From Serripes groenlandicus (taxonomy: Eukaryota; Mollusca; Bivalvia; Cardiida; Cardiidae): 64,000 nt of DNA. Of this stretch, positions 10,101 through 56,375 are shown piece by piece. A model generated the notes under the pieces. That model was not told the origin of the DNA and searched no databases. It saw nothing but the letters and a program-made list of their open reading frames with translations. Both the position numbers and the translations under genes were made by a program. The stretch's first letter is position 1; the number at the start of each line of letters is the position of its first letter. The stretch is taken from the NCBI GenBank assembly GCA_031761405.1, contig JASEVX010000001.1, positions 201,704,390 to 201,768,389 on the forward strand, written 5' to 3'.

Positions 10101-13083
10101 GTTTTGATCTCTGATCAAGCCCCAAATTTGTTTGTACCTAATCTGGTTTCAAACTATTTGCATAGGTTATCAAGAGTGGGATGAGTCTGCTGCCAGCTTA
10201 GAAAGAGTTCATGGTAAGCCCTGTACAACGTTCATGTGATAGGAGGTTGTAAAACTGTGTAATTTATTTCAATCTTTGAAATTGTAATTAACCCATCGTT
10301 GTCTTGAAGGTTTCGGTTTGTTGATCATGAAATCAAAATGGTGTACAACACTCCTTCTAATTGAGCAATACAGATAGTGTTTATTGTTTTTTTTTATATG
10401 ATTATTTGCAGATGATGGTAAAATATTTGTTGGAACTGGTGTGGGAGATCCATTTGGGCCAAAGTGTACAAAAGGTATTTATTTAACCCTTTACCACATT
10501 TAGACGCTTTTTTAGACTTCTGCTGCAGACGACTTTTAAAAACACTGACAAAAGGAAAAATTGCTCAAAATGAGCAAAATCTCCTTTTGCCACAATGTTT
10601 TCAACTCTTTTCATTAATTGTACCTTTAATTATAGAGATTTTCCATGATTTTGCCAATATGTTTTAAATGTCGTCTGCTGCAGAATTGTTGTATGTGGGA
10701 AAAGGATAATCCATTCCCATATACAACAAATCTGCAGCAGACGACTTTTTAAACATCTAGGTAAAACTATTGATAATCTCTATGAATGAAAGTATGATGT
10801 ATTGAATAGAGTTGAGATCATCTCTTTAACCTGTCCTACTCGAAAACCAATATATAGACCCTTATTAAGCCTTGCACCTTATTAATTAATCAAAACAATA
10901 TTTGTATAGATAAACAAAGAGACAAAGAGGCAGTGACTTCTCCTTAGCTTATTAGAATCCTAGAATAAACACCAAGGATTATATGAAAGTCATTGCTTCA
11001 AGGTCAAGGGCGACCATTAGTTTACTGTAAAAGATATAAATTCTACATATTTCAGGATAATAAGTTTACTTGATTTATTTTTGGCCGGATTGCTCTTGCA
11101 ATTCCGGTCTATAGATTGGCGATGTCCGTCTGTCTGTCAACATTTTGGTTAAAGCAAAATCTCAGCACTGGAAAGGGTTACAAACTTGAAACTTTGCCAG
11201 TAACAAGTTCTATTGATTTCTATGGTTACTTTGACCTTGATTTGTCGATTTTCAAGGTCAACTTGCCGACAATCTGGCATTACCGTCTTCAGCGGTTTCT
11301 TGTTAAGTCATGCGTTAGGAAAAGAAATCATATCATGCTAGGGAATTTGAAATAAGTGTAGATCCAGATTAAACTGAGCATCAATGCTGTTTAATCTTGC
11401 TCTGCACCATTTGCCAATAAGAAACGTCTGACAGAAATAGTATATTTTGATCAGGTAGATTTTTGTGCCATTTGTCTTGGGTTCACTTGTCTGTCCGGCC
11501 CGCTTTCACTTACAGAGTTTGAGACGTACGGCAGAGAGCACTTTTGTTGTCTTCACTGTCATAAAAACCAATTAGATTGTGTCCTTGATATGTTGTGTTT
11601 TATTGTACAGGAGATGTAATGGGTTGTGGTATATTGTTTCCCTCGGATTACGACAGTGAGGTAGACAGTGATCTCTCTCCTGACGAGATGGAGACCCCGC
11701 ATTTTATAGAAGACGACGACACGTATCACTCGTCTGACTCGGAGGACGAGGACTCATGGTTGGGAGGAAAGGAGGATGAATCTGGGACAAAAGTGCAAGT
11801 GAGTGATCTCCCTTGTCTAGGATTATTCCCATGTTCCTATTTGACTGCTTGCGGCGATATTGTCTTCACCGCAGGGCTCAAAGCTTTCCTACATACAATA
11901 AATCTGCAGGAGATGACTGGAATTATCAAGTTCAAAATATAGAAAAATTGTATAAATGATAGTATGATTATTAAATAGATTGAAATCATTGTGGCAAATG
12001 GAGAAATTGCTTATTATGAGCAATTTATTCTTTTGTCACTATGATTTCAAAAGTCGTCTGCTGCAGAGGCGTCAGAAGGCAACTGTATGTGGGAAAGGGT
12101 TAAAAGTTAAATCAATATAGTAAGAATTAATAGAAAAGAATAGAATATTTTTATTAAGCTAATAAGGGCCCGCGTCAAGGCATGTTACAATAAAAACATA
12201 CATACATTTATATAAGTAAATACATACTATAAGGCAATCACAGCTTAACCATATACCTGAACATTTAAAGAGTCGTCTTATTACCAAGGCTTTTGAGCAA
12301 TTTCTTCTTTTGCCACAATGTTTTCCACTTTTTGTCATAGGTTATCCATTCAATTATAGAGATTTTGTAACAAAATATGTTCAGTCGTCTGCTGCAGAAT
12401 TGTCGTATGAGGGAAAGGGTTAAGTTTTACTGTTTAAATTTACATTTTTTACCTTTTATCAAAGCATTCATAGATAAAAGAAGTAAGTGATCTCCTTTGG
12501 CTGACCTTTTTCCATGTTCCTATTTCATTGCTTCCATCTAAATTGTCGTCTCCGCAAGGCTCAATAGTTTTATCGAAAACTTTTGACAGAAAATCTTTTC
12601 CTACATGCATGATATTTGCTTAAAACATTTGAAGAAAAAAAACCGATACAAATAATAGTATAATAATTGAATAAAGTTGAAAACATCGTAGCAAAGGGAA
12701 AAAAACTTCATTTAGAGTTATTTCTTCAAGTTGCTTTAAACAAATAAGTCTGCATAAAGGAAAAGGTTAACAAAATTGTCTTAACGATCTTGGAAAATGA
12801 ATGCTTAAATGAATTGCTGTTGGCAAAAATATTTAAGTATTTTAAATTGTGCTAATTTCCCCACATGCAACCAACTTGCACTAACAACTTTGAAAATATT
12901 TTTATCTGTTGTATCTCAATGTAATGTACATGTGTTTCTTTTCAGATATTTTTTACAAGGAATGGTAAAGTTATTGGACAGAAACACGAAATTCGGATAC
13001 CAAAGGGTGGATTTTATCCCACAGTCGGCATGTTAAGTAGCTGTGAGAAAGTTCGAGTCGACCTGAGACCCTTAACAGGGTAG
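3981..13083 (+). CDS. SPRYD3: SPRYD3-like SPRY-domain protein (5' end missing), 11 exons
   Basis: Joined exons 3981-4141, 4488-4603, 5096-5183, 6302-6455, 7024-7209, 8100-8249, 9580-9637, 10166-10213, 10412-10474, 11611-11798 and 12946-13083 make an open frame of 449 residues ending in TAG. All junctions are AG...GT and the phases agree. The product matches the animal SPRYD3 family along its whole length: an N-terminal WRRR basic stretch, a first SPRY unit (YFEIEVMDTG, QPGW, VGYHADDGQ, FGPKCGIGD, VFFTKNG, GLFPSVGMH), a linker (EDEWSRLHDVRLNG), a second SPRY unit (MLEYSGKGKSIHDVGLAQA, HPGW, FGPKC, MGCGILFP), an acidic Asp/Glu/Ser insert in exon 10, and IFFTRNGK with FYPTVGML at the end. SPRY domains bind proteins; no biochemical role for SPRYD3 can be read from sequence. 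Exon 3981 follows a TTTCAG acceptor with an in-frame stop at 3969, so a further upstream exon is expected. The first ATG in the frame is 3993. Family assignment is secure, the start is not. Confidence 0.95.
4488..4603 (+). CDS. SPRYD3: SPRYD3 exon B
   Basis: Acceptor taatttcag, donor ttg|gtaaga. Encodes FMPNELNRVGLYVAAKPLS and then ENFYFEIEVMDTGLIAAI, the opening strands of the first SPRY unit. Confidence 0.93.
5096..5183 (+). CDS. SPRYD3: SPRYD3 exon C
   Basis: Acceptor tttaacag, donor gaca|gtaagc. Encodes GVGLVPFRYPMDSQPGW followed by SVGYHADDG, the SPRY core. Confidence 0.95.
5270..5462. mobile_element. TTAA-family element in SPRYD3 intron
   Basis: Left end taaccctttcccatatacag; right end worn (ggacagggtaaa). 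Core agaagaaatttctc hairpin present. Confidence 0.82.
6302..6455 (+). CDS. SPRYD3: SPRYD3 exon D
   Basis: Acceptor aatttcag, donor gag|gtgggt. Encodes LFKASGFGRPFGPKCGIGDK and VFFTKNGQE, the later strands of the first SPRY unit; ends in phase 0. Confidence 0.95.
6489..6700. mobile_element. TTAA-family element, degenerate, SPRYD3 intron
   Basis: Left taacactttcccaaattgta, right agtgggaaaggtttaa, about 35 bp downstream of exon D. Confidence 0.7.
7024..7209 (+). CDS. SPRYD3: SPRYD3 exon E
   Basis: Acceptor atctacag, donor atg|gtaggt, 62 whole codons. Encodes PPGGLFPSVGMHSEGEEVRL, which closes the first SPRY unit, and EDEWSRLHDVRLNG, the family linker. Confidence 0.96.
7459..7656. mobile_element. 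TTAA-family element with core hairpin deleted
   Basis: Both ends good, but the sequence jumps from gtggcaaaaggagaaa to gtcactatgtttttaaa, so one arm of the central hairpin is missing. Confidence 0.83.
8100..8249 (+). CDS. SPRYD3: SPRYD3 exon F
   Basis: Acceptor ctatttcag, donor agg|gtaaga, 50 whole codons. Encodes MLEYSGKGKSIHDVGLAQAK and HYFEIEISDPGESCFIAIGL, the start of the second SPRY unit. A degenerate TTAA-family element starts about 12 bp after the donor. Confidence 0.96.
9580..9637 (+). CDS. SPRYD3: SPRYD3 exon G
   Basis: Acceptor ttcttatag, donor gcag|gttggg. Encodes NYPRDRHPGWNKGSIAYHA. Confidence 0.93.
10166..10213 (+). CDS. SPRYD3: SPRYD3 exon H
   Basis: Acceptor ttgcatag, donor catg|gtaagc. 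Short exon encoding YQEWDESAASLERVH. It sits between YHAG and DDGKIF, so it adds a 16-codon insert not present in the vertebrate YHADDGK run as I know it. Confidence 0.82.
10412..10474 (+). CDS. SPRYD3: SPRYD3 exon I
   Basis: Acceptor atttgcag, donor aaag|gtattt. Encodes DGKIFVGTGVGDPFGPKCTK, the conserved FGPKC strand of the second SPRY unit. A TTAA-family element starts 10 bp after the exon. Confidence 0.95.
10484..10709. mobile_element. TTAA-family element beside SPRYD3 exon I
   Basis: Left taaccctttaccacattta, right gtgggaaaaggataa. A second, decayed copy starts at 10707 (taatccattcccatatacaa) and runs to about 10850. Confidence 0.83.
11079..11303 (+). mobile_element. Interspersed repeat with GGCCGGATTGC end
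   Basis: Starts ttttggccggattgctcttg, then ccggtctatagattggcgatgtccgtctgtctg (broken here by reading), and ends with gtcttcagcggtttcttg. A reverse copy occurs at 40988-41282, so this is a dispersed family. The small ORF inside is not conserved as protein. Confidence 0.75.
11611..11798 (+). CDS. SPRYD3: SPRYD3 exon J (acidic insert)
   Basis: Acceptor ttgtacag, donor caa|gtgagt. Begins GDVMGCGILFPSDYDSEVDS, then a long Asp/Glu/Ser-rich segment (EDDDTYHSSDSEDEDSW) that corresponds in place to the acidic loop of vertebrate SPRYD3. Confidence 0.94.
11878..12103. mobile_element. TTAA-family element in SPRYD3 intron
   Basis: Left end ctttcctacatacaataaat without TTAA; right end gtgggaaagggttaa; hairpin gagaaattgc...gcaatttattc. 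Confidence 0.8.
12290..12422. mobile_element. TTAA-family element, right-hand part only
   Basis: Starts inside the core at gagcaatttcttcttttgcc and ends gagggaaagggttaa. It is preceded (12110-12240) by tacatacattta-rich sequence of unknown origin. Confidence 0.8.
12946..13083 (+). CDS. SPRYD3: SPRYD3 last exon
   Basis: Acceptor cttttcag, TAG stop at 13081-13083. Encodes IFFTRNGKVIGQ, GGFYPTVGML and the C-terminus KVRVDLRPLTG. The family characteristically ends near this motif. Confidence 0.96.
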   Translation: MFFTRNGKVIGQKHEIRIPKGGFYPTVGMLSSCEKVRVDLRPLTG

Positions 13084-14379
13084 CACATGGTCCCCATATC
13101 TAGATCTTTATAGAAATTTATTATTATTAGAATGTTATCTGAAGTTTTCCCTCTTGATACTTCTGTTCTGTAGTAAATTTAAATGATGACCCTTGCCCAT
13201 ATGCCAAAGACATTGGAAAACATTGTGGAAACAGGGGGAAATTGTTCATTATAACCGACTTCTCCTTTTATCACGATATTTTCAACTCAATTCAATCATT
13301 CTTCTTTCATTAAAGAGATTATCCATATTTTTGCATTGATGTTATATGAGCAATTTCTTTTTTTTGCCACAATGTTTTCAAATAGTGTCTGCTGCAGAAC
13401 ATCAAAATGTGTCTGTATGAGGTAAGGGGATAATTTCATATTGAGCAGACAGCTAATACCCAAGAACATGTTGTCATAGTTACACTCTCTAAGACAAGTA
13501 CTTCCTAACTGTAGCTCACTGCAACTTTGTTTGAAAACGCATCAGGTCTGAGATTTCAAATTATTTTGATAACTCTTTTAAAACTTTCCAACATAGAGAA
13601 TCTGCAGTCAAATCTTTGAAAGAAAATTAGGCAAAAAATGAGAATTCTCTGTAAATAAAAGAAAAACTATTGAATCGAGTTGAACACATAGACTCATGGT
13701 GAGTAATTACTCCTCTGGCCACAATGATTTCAAAAGTCGTCTGCTGCCGATGCATCAAATTGTGAATTGGTCAAGGTAACTGCTTTTTCAGTCTAATATT
13801 GTGAGGTGAGAGATTATGAAAGAAGATTTCAGATAACATTGAGAAACTGTACATAATGATAGCACCCTGTGATCAGATGATTCTAACTTTTAAGGGCAAA
13901 GGTCAAACTTGATATACATATAAATTGTATTGTCCTTGAAATTGAACTGTCCCAGGATGAACAAGGTCAGTTTACCATATACACCCAAACCTGTACTTAA
14001 AGACCACCATGGAAAAGAAATTCCCTGATTATAGCAATCACATTTTAAGTTTCTCAATTGATCATTTTCTGCATAAATGACTCTGCAAATGAAGACGACC
14101 TCTAAACAAAGACCAGAATGTTGTTTTCCCATGGTACCATTGTATTATTATGTAAAATGACCTTGTTATACATGTATATTCTTGATGTGACAGTTTAATT
14201 TAAACAGACAATAGTATTGCTATTTATAAAAGTTTTACCATTGCCTTTCAACCTTTTCAAAGTTATTTTGTTCATAATGAAAACAACTTCATAAACAATG
14301 AAAGGATATTTTTGTTTCCTGCTTTCGTGAAATGTGCCGTCTCGCGAGAAAACCATCATTGTGGACTCTGCATAAAGTA

Positions 14380-14565
14380 TCGACCCGGATCAGCTTAAGC
14401 ATGCCACACAGACTTACCCGGACTGACAATTTTCGCTTCCTGTAGATTGTCTGTTTCAGGAATCATTACTCTATATATCTATCCACCTAATAGGGACTAT
14501 GTCGGTCGGATTAGCCTGCACAGACTCCGCTGATCTGGGTCTATACATTACGCAGTTACCATAAT
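14380..14565. repeat. Foldback element with GATCCAG-type ends
   Basis: Left ataaagtatcgacccggatcagc and right gctgatctgggtctatacat are inverted relatives. Related arms recur near 4850-5050, 11355-11400, 50880-51050 and 61455-61520, suggesting a dispersed short inverted-repeat family. Confidence 0.6.
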
Positions 14566-14743
14566 GTTGATTTTCTTGCAGGACGGCTGAAATGTGCTTT
14601 GTTTCAAGTCAATATACATACTTGCTCATTGTCTATGTACGAGTAACCTTAGTTTTGAAAAAGCTCTTGAAATCCATTGTTTATGAGAGCTTAAGTTTAA
14701 AATATTTATATTATGATTGTGTTGCTTCTGAAACTTACTTTTA

Positions 14744-14941
14744 ACTCTTTTCCACATACAACAAATATACAGCAGACGTCTTGAGTAAAATGTGGACAAA
14801 AAATAGAAAATCCCTGTAAAATGAGGGTATATTTACTGAAAAAAGTTGAAAAGATTGTGGCAAAAGAAGAAATTGCACAATATTTTCAAAAGTCATCTAC
14901 TGCAGAGGCGTCAGAAAGCATTATATGTGGGAAAGGGTTAA
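14744..14941. mobile_element. TTAA-family element, shared-end pair with the next copy
   Basis: Left aactcttttccacatacaac, right gtgggaaagggttaac. A second degenerate copy follows (about 14938-15175), the pair sharing the junction TTAAC. Confidence 0.8.
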
Positions 14942-15512
14942 CTCTTGCATCAAAATGCCTTTTCCCACATGCTGACGCATTTGCAGCAGATCACTACTGA
15001 AAACATTGTGACAAAAGGAGAAATTGCTCTGACATGAGAAATGGCTCCTATTGTCAAAATATTTTTAACTCTGTACCATAATTTTACTGTCATTTAAAGA
15101 AATTTTCCATATTTTTACCTAGATATTTTCAAAGTCGGCTGCTGCAGATGTGTATTGTTTCGGAAAGTGATAAGGGATTTATTGAAAAAGAGCTAATTTA
15201 TTCAATATTCATTCTTTTTTTTTCAATAGTAGCTACTTACTATTATATATCCTCATTTATTTTAAGACCTAAATTGCATGCTCTTAGGTATTAAGTGTAA
15301 AATTAATTTATATTTAACATTCACATTTGACAGATTTTCTGTGAATCTTTGAAGGTTTTTTAATTGTTTCAATGTACAACAAATTTGCTGGAGATGACTA
15401 TTAAAACATCTAGGCAAAGATATGGAAACAACTATATAAAACTGGTGAATAGATGTGAAAAAACATCATGGCAAAAAGAGATATTGCATATGCATCTTCA
15501 TATGTGGACAAG

Positions 15513-15693
15513 TTAACTCTTTCCCACATACAGCTAATCTGCAGCAGACGAATTTGAAAATATAGTGACAAAAACCTGAAAAATCTCCATAAAAGATAGC
15601 AAAATTGTTAAATAAAGTTGAGCAATTTCCGCTTTGGCCACAATGTTTTCAAAAGTCGTCTGCTGCTATTGCGTCTGCAGGTGGGAAAGGGTT
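15513..15693. mobile_element. TTAA-family element, short variant
   Basis: Left gttaactctttcccacatac, right gtgggaaagggttaa; one side of the core hairpin is missing. Confidence 0.83.
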
Positions 15694-17454
15694 AATATAA
15701 CAAATGATATGTCGGAAGGAATATATTAAATATGCATAGGTAAAACAAGTTATTACTTTATTGTGTAAATGAAGTGTGAATCAGTTTCAACAAGTGCAGT
15801 TTCCACACGAATCTTATTTATATGTTTGATCTTTTTTTTCAATTAGAAGTTTTGTTTAAACTTCCTATTTTAAGTTGCGGCTAATTTGCTACATGTATAA
15901 AATATAGTGAGTAGTGTCAATAAGAGGAATTTAACGAAATTCTTCTTTCCTTTAATCCTTTTCCTCATGCAAACATGTTTTGCTGCGCCTGCAGCAGATG
16001 GCCCTTCAAAACATTTGAGTTCAGTAGAAATTCTCATTTTGCTGCAACGTTTTCAACTGTATTCAATTAAACACTTCCATTTTTGTAGAATTTCAATATT
16101 TTGTCTAGATGCTTTTGAAATTCTTCTGCTGCAATTTATGTTGTATGTTGGAAAGACTTCAATTGAAGACTGCCTGGGTTAGATAACCTTTGCCCAGAAA
16201 CAACAAATCTGCAGAAGATAACTTTCAAAACATCTAGACAAATAATTTGTAAAACTCTATAAATAAAAGCAATATTATTAAATAGAGTTGAAAACATATG
16301 GGCTAAGGAAGAAATTGCTAATTATGATCAATTTCTTCTTTTGACGTCTGCTACAGAGGCATCAACAAGTGCTGTATATGTGAAAGGGTTAACTGTTCAT
16401 CTGTTTAGAGACAAAACCAGTATTACTTTGTAATGTTATTGTTTAGCATGTAAATGTTTGTGTTTAGTTGGTGTCTTCTTTACCTAGGTTATTTGCACCT
16501 GGCCTTACAGACTTTTCATATTGCACAATCATCTTATGACCCTTTCCTACATACAACAAATCTGCTGCAATCAACTTCGAAAACATCTAAGACATAAATA
16601 AGGAAGATGACTATAAAAGAAAGTTTAATTTTTAATATGGCCAAATGAGAAATTGTTGATAATAAGCTATTTCTCTGCTTGCCACAATGTTTTCATAAGT
16701 TTTGTCAAAATGCAAGTCACATTCCTAAGTGTAATATATTATAGACTTCATGTTCGAACTTTCCATTTGTCCTGAATTTTCAATTCATATCAGATTTAAA
16801 TCAACTTTCAGTATTGAGCAGTAACTGCACTTAAACTCTTATTATAATGCGACAATATAGACTGAAATGAATGTGTTCTCACTGTTCATGATTCAAAGGT
16901 GATCTATAATGGACCTGGAAACATTTAGGCAAAAGGATATATTGCCATTTATGAGTCATTTATTCCTTTGACATAATGTTTTAAACTCAATTGAACTTTA
17001 ATTTTTTGAGATTTCCCCTATTCTTGTCTATATGTTTTTCCAAGGATTTGCTGTATATGTGAAATTGGTTGTATGAAGGAAAGGGCTAATCCTATGTCAA
17101 TTCATATTATTTTACTATGTGTCACTAAATTATGTATTATTTGTCTCTTTATCTAAGAATGTTGTATATTTTATGTTACCAAGTTATAAAGCATATTGTT
17201 ACATAGCCTATTGTTATCCAATGATTTGATATTGTAATTGTACATGTTATTTTTGAGCTGTTGATTTTTAGGGACAGTTCGACAGTTTTTCTGGTAACCT
17301 TTGCTAAATAGGTATTCATTGTTGTTCACTTTCAAGCCTATAAAACTGGAATATTTTGAAGTATTTTTGGGAAAAGTAACCACAGCTGAAAAAGAGCAAT
17401 ACTTCCTTTTCTTTTGTCATGATGCATTTTTCTTTGGCAAATCTGGAAACATTG

Positions 17455-17641
17455 TGGCAAGATAGTGGTGTAGCACCAGCCTCTCTAACCATAGATCCAA
17501 GGTTCAAATCCTGTGATGAGTGGGTTCAACTTGATTTTTCCAAACAAACAGCATGAGTACAGGTTATCTCTCTAGGAAATGATATCTAGAGTGATTAATA
17601 TAAGTTAAAGTTTGTGTGCAATCACTGATAAATAAATAAGT
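17455..17641 (+). mobile_element. tRNA-derived SINE, ATTAATATAAG-tail type
   Basis: Has gatagtggtgtagcaccagc (A-box-like), aaggttcaaatcctgtgatg (B box GGTTCAAATCC), a shared body (gagtacaggttatctc, gagtgattaatataag) and ends ataaataaataag. Sister copies at 33505-33715 and 58753-58960. Confidence 0.8.
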
Positions 17642-18055
17642 TTTTGGCAAAAAAAATGCTATTTCAATTTTGCTTACTTTTAGAAATGCTCTCTCCTACA
17701 TTAGAGGTAGCAAACTGGGCGTTTTCCCCACAATATCTTATATCTCTCTTGATTATCCAACAAAAATGTTTCACTTAAGATTGTTTTTGTGTACCCAAAA
17801 CATAGTAATTGAATGATAAAAGATTTTTTGTCTGAAGCTCTGCTGACATTTATAATCCCTTTCCTACATATAGACACATCTGTGACAGATAACTTATTGA
17901 ACACATGGTGACAAAAGGAGCAATTTCCCCTTTTGCCACAATGGTTTCAACCCTGTTCAATAATTATCCCTTCATTCATAAAATAGAAGATTTTCCATAT
18001 TCTTGTCTGGAAGTTGTCTGCTGCAGAATTGCCGTATGTGATGTGGAAAAAGATT

Positions 18056-18267
18056 AAGCCTTTCCAACATACAAACGTCTCCGCAAGAGACAACTTTTAA
18101 ATACATTGTGACAAAAGTAGAAATTGCTCAAAACAAGCAATTTCTTCTTTTGCCACAATGTTTTCAACTCTTTTTTTTTTTTCAACATTTATAAAACTTT
18201 TCCATGTTTTTGCTTAGTTGTTTTCAAAGTCGTCTGCTGCAGATTAGTTGTATGTGGGAAAGGGTTA
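18056..18267. mobile_element. TTAA-family element, tandem with a degenerate copy
   Basis: Left agcctttccaacatacaaac, right gtgggaaagggttaa. The preceding copy (about 17855-18055) ends gtggaaaaagattaa. Confidence 0.8.
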
Positions 18268-19493
18268 ATTCTCCTTAATCATCATCAGCTCACCTATTTT
18301 TATGCTACGGCTAGTAGTGTGGTACAGATGCACTATTTTTATGAAGATGTTATGTATAAATCAATCTGTTGTTAATACAAAGAAAGCGATTTTTCAACGC
18401 TAATGAAAGTTGCTTTTGTGTGTAAGAAAAAAAAAATAATAAAAAAATATATAAAGATTTTCGATTCGAAAATTTGTGTCATGGTTGTATCTTTTTATCC
18501 TGGTAGAAAAATGTCCCTGTCTTGCAGGCTCATTCTGAAATAAATTTGTCAATTTTTATCCTTTCATTTATAGTCATTTTCTGCAGAATTGTTGTATGTC
18601 GGAAAGTCTTTAAGAAGGTATATAGACCCATGTTCAATAGTTGTCCGATACCATTCTTAAACTGAAATGTTGTGTTTCATTGAGAGTAACAATGCAAGTT
18701 CTTTTCCTTCACATCATATGCTTCATGCAGTGAGTTGTCACAAGCTTTTCTTTTTGGAAAAAGGAGCCGTTATCAGTAAAATTTGAGGAAAAAGATTTTT
18801 CCACATACAGACGCTTTCTGAAGCAGACTAATTTTGAAAACATTGTGACAAAAGTAGAAATTGCTCAAAACGAGCAATTTCTCCTTTTGCAATTATGTTT
18901 TCAATTCTTTTATATATAGAAAGCTTCCATGTTTTTATTCAAAGTCATCTGCTGCAGATTTGTTGTTTGTGGGAGGGTTTAGTCACCCCCAGAGAGCCCC
19001 CCCCCCCATTTATCACCTCGGGCTCTAAAGATAACTAACTTTGGGTTATAAATCATACTTTTTTCTAGGATAAGGATCGCTCACTTAATCAAGCAAATAG
19101 AGTAAATAAAGGAGCTTAATCCTTTGACTGCTGGAAACGTTTTGTGTCACCCTGCGTTTTTGTCCGGCATCTGTCTGTCCGTCACACTTTCAATGAGCAG
19201 GTGCAGGTGACACATGTGCTCCGCGGAGCACTCAATTCTAGTTAATGAAGCTTTTGCCAACAGTACAGATCAGCGTGTCTGAGCTAGCTCTATACTGTTG
19301 GTTGGTGAGCTCAACGTTTTTATCTTGATATTCCTAAATTTGGATTTGGACTCCATGTGATAAGGCCATTGAATACGTATTAAACTCCCATCAATAAACC
19401 TTGAGTATGGATCATCATGGACCATGGACAGATAGACCAAAACGTGGACATTTCAAAATAAAATTGTTATTGTTTTGCATGAATCCATCAATT

Positions 19494-19709
19494 AACCCTT
19501 TCCCTCATACGACAATTCTGCAGCAGACGACTTTGATCTTATTTTGTCAAAACATAGAAAATCTCCATAGTTGAATGGATAACCAATGACAAAAAGTGGA
19601 AAACATTGTGGCAAAAGGAGAAATTGCACGTTTTGTGCAATTTCTTCTTTTGTCACTTTGTTTTCAAAAAGCCGTCTGCTGCAGAGGCGTCTATATGAGG
19701 GAAAGGATT
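19494..19709. mobile_element. TTAA-family element, full length
   Basis: Left ttaaccctttccctcatacg, strong hairpin ggagaaattgcacgttttgt / gcaatttcttctttt, right gagggaaaggattta. It directly abuts the GCTCACC-type repeat that follows. Confidence 0.87.
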
Positions 19710-19712
19710 TAG

Positions 19713-20186
19713 AAGAGGGCCAAGATGGCCCTGGATCCCTCACCGAAGTTGTGCAATATGAATACTCATGCAGGCCACCTTAACTCATTTTATTTTTCTA
19801 CCAATCAACATGACTTGAAGTACACCCAAGGAACATTTCTAAGAAAAAATTTCAACACCGGCCAGAGATACTTTTGTCGGAGGTTTTTTAAAATGTTCAC
19901 TGTAGCCATATAGAGCAAAACAGCTCTGCCCCTCCTGGCAGCCATTAACTATTCAACATGAAAATCGCCAACTTTTTAAAGTTTTGTCCTCTCTGTTGCC
20001 ATGGAAACCAGAACCTTGCATAGATCCAAAAAATGTGAAAGAATTTTGTTGAGGACTTTGAGAGGATGCTTGCTGTGAAGTTTCATCTGAATTGAACCAC
20101 TGATTACAGAGGAGGAACATGTTGAAGCACATATGGTGATCACAAGAACTCGCCTTCAGCACTTTGTGATTTGGTAAGCTAAAATA
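19713..20186. mobile_element. GCTCACC-type repeat, short copy
   Basis: Left end aagagggccaagatggccct (hairpin) then ccctcaccgaag; right end agcactttgtgatttggtaa then gctaaaata. Same terminal layout as the large copies at 35441-37183 and 53786-55441, but a different, shorter interior. Confidence 0.75.
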
Positions 20187-20744
20187 AACAAGATATCACC
20201 TCTTTTTCCAGGTGTAAACTTTTAATGTTCGTCAAACCATTGACATCGTAGAAAAGTTTATCTTAATGTCCCCTACACAATTAACATCAATAAATTGAGA
20301 AACAAAATAAATATACTGATAAAATAAAACAACAGTAAGTTTGTATTTATCACAGCATAAACAATGTAATCTACATCTCTTCTAAATAAGTTCCACTGTA
20401 CAATCTGCATCGGACAAAAAAATTGAAAACATTTTTGGCAATAGCAGAAATTAATTGTAATTAATTGTAACTAAGAATGTGTCAATACAAAAGCCCCTGA
20501 TGACATCTAAAACGCATGTTACTAAATCTGTGGAAAATCTTGAAGTCAAAGTACAAAAGCACTGCCTACAATTAGCATATCTTCCTGCAATGGTGCACAT
20601 TGCCTCATCATATTTTTAAAATCCAATGTCATAGACTTATAGATGGACATTATTCTAGGGCATTATTGACAGTGTCATCTTCTTGTCATTGGTTTTTGCT
20701 GCACAATTATAAAGTTGTTTTTGTAACATATTTCATTTCATCTG

Positions 20745-55878
<35,134 letters not shown>

Positions 55879-56147
55879 GTTAGGTTTGCATTAAACCTTA
55901 AATATAAATGGGCAACGATTAGTGATTTTGGGCGGTAATGCATCTGCTAAAAGTCAATAGTAGAGCTGCCTGTGCATCCTCAGTCTCACTTGAGTTTTCA
56001 CAATCTGCTGCTCCACTTATAAATGATATATCCCATACCTAAATACAACTTGTGACAACAAACTGGAAGTGAAGCCTCACAAGTAATATGCCAGTATATC
56101 TTTAACCGGGTTAAACAAAGAAGGAATTTATTTGGTGTATTGTGACG

Positions 56148-56375
56148 TTACCCTTTCCCTCATATAGACGCTTTCTGATGCCTCTGCAGCAGACGGCTTT
56201 TTGAAAACATAGTGATAAAAGAAGAAATTGCACAAAACGTGCAATTTCTCCTTTTGCCACAATGTTTTCCACTTTTAGTCATAGATCATCCATTCAATTA
56301 TGGAGATTTTCTATTTTTTGACAAAATACGTTCAAAGTCGTCTGCTGCAGAATTGCCGTATGAGGGAAACGGTTA
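56148..56375. mobile_element. TTAA-family element, near-consensus
   Basis: Left ttaccctttccctcatatag, right gagggaaacggttaa; about 270 bp upstream of the MCM8 start codon. Confidence 0.88.

Larger units (their letters stand above)
13084..20744. other. Convergent intergenic region between SPRYD3 and MCM8
   Basis: No gene seen. Filled with at least a dozen TTAA-family copies, many degenerate (near 13180-13430, 13575-13780, 14744-15175, 15513-15693, 15955-16390, 16540-16720, 17855-18267, 18790-18980, 19494-19709), one SINE (17455-17641), a foldback element (14380-14565) and a GCTCACC-type repeat (19713-20186). Confidence 0.7.
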
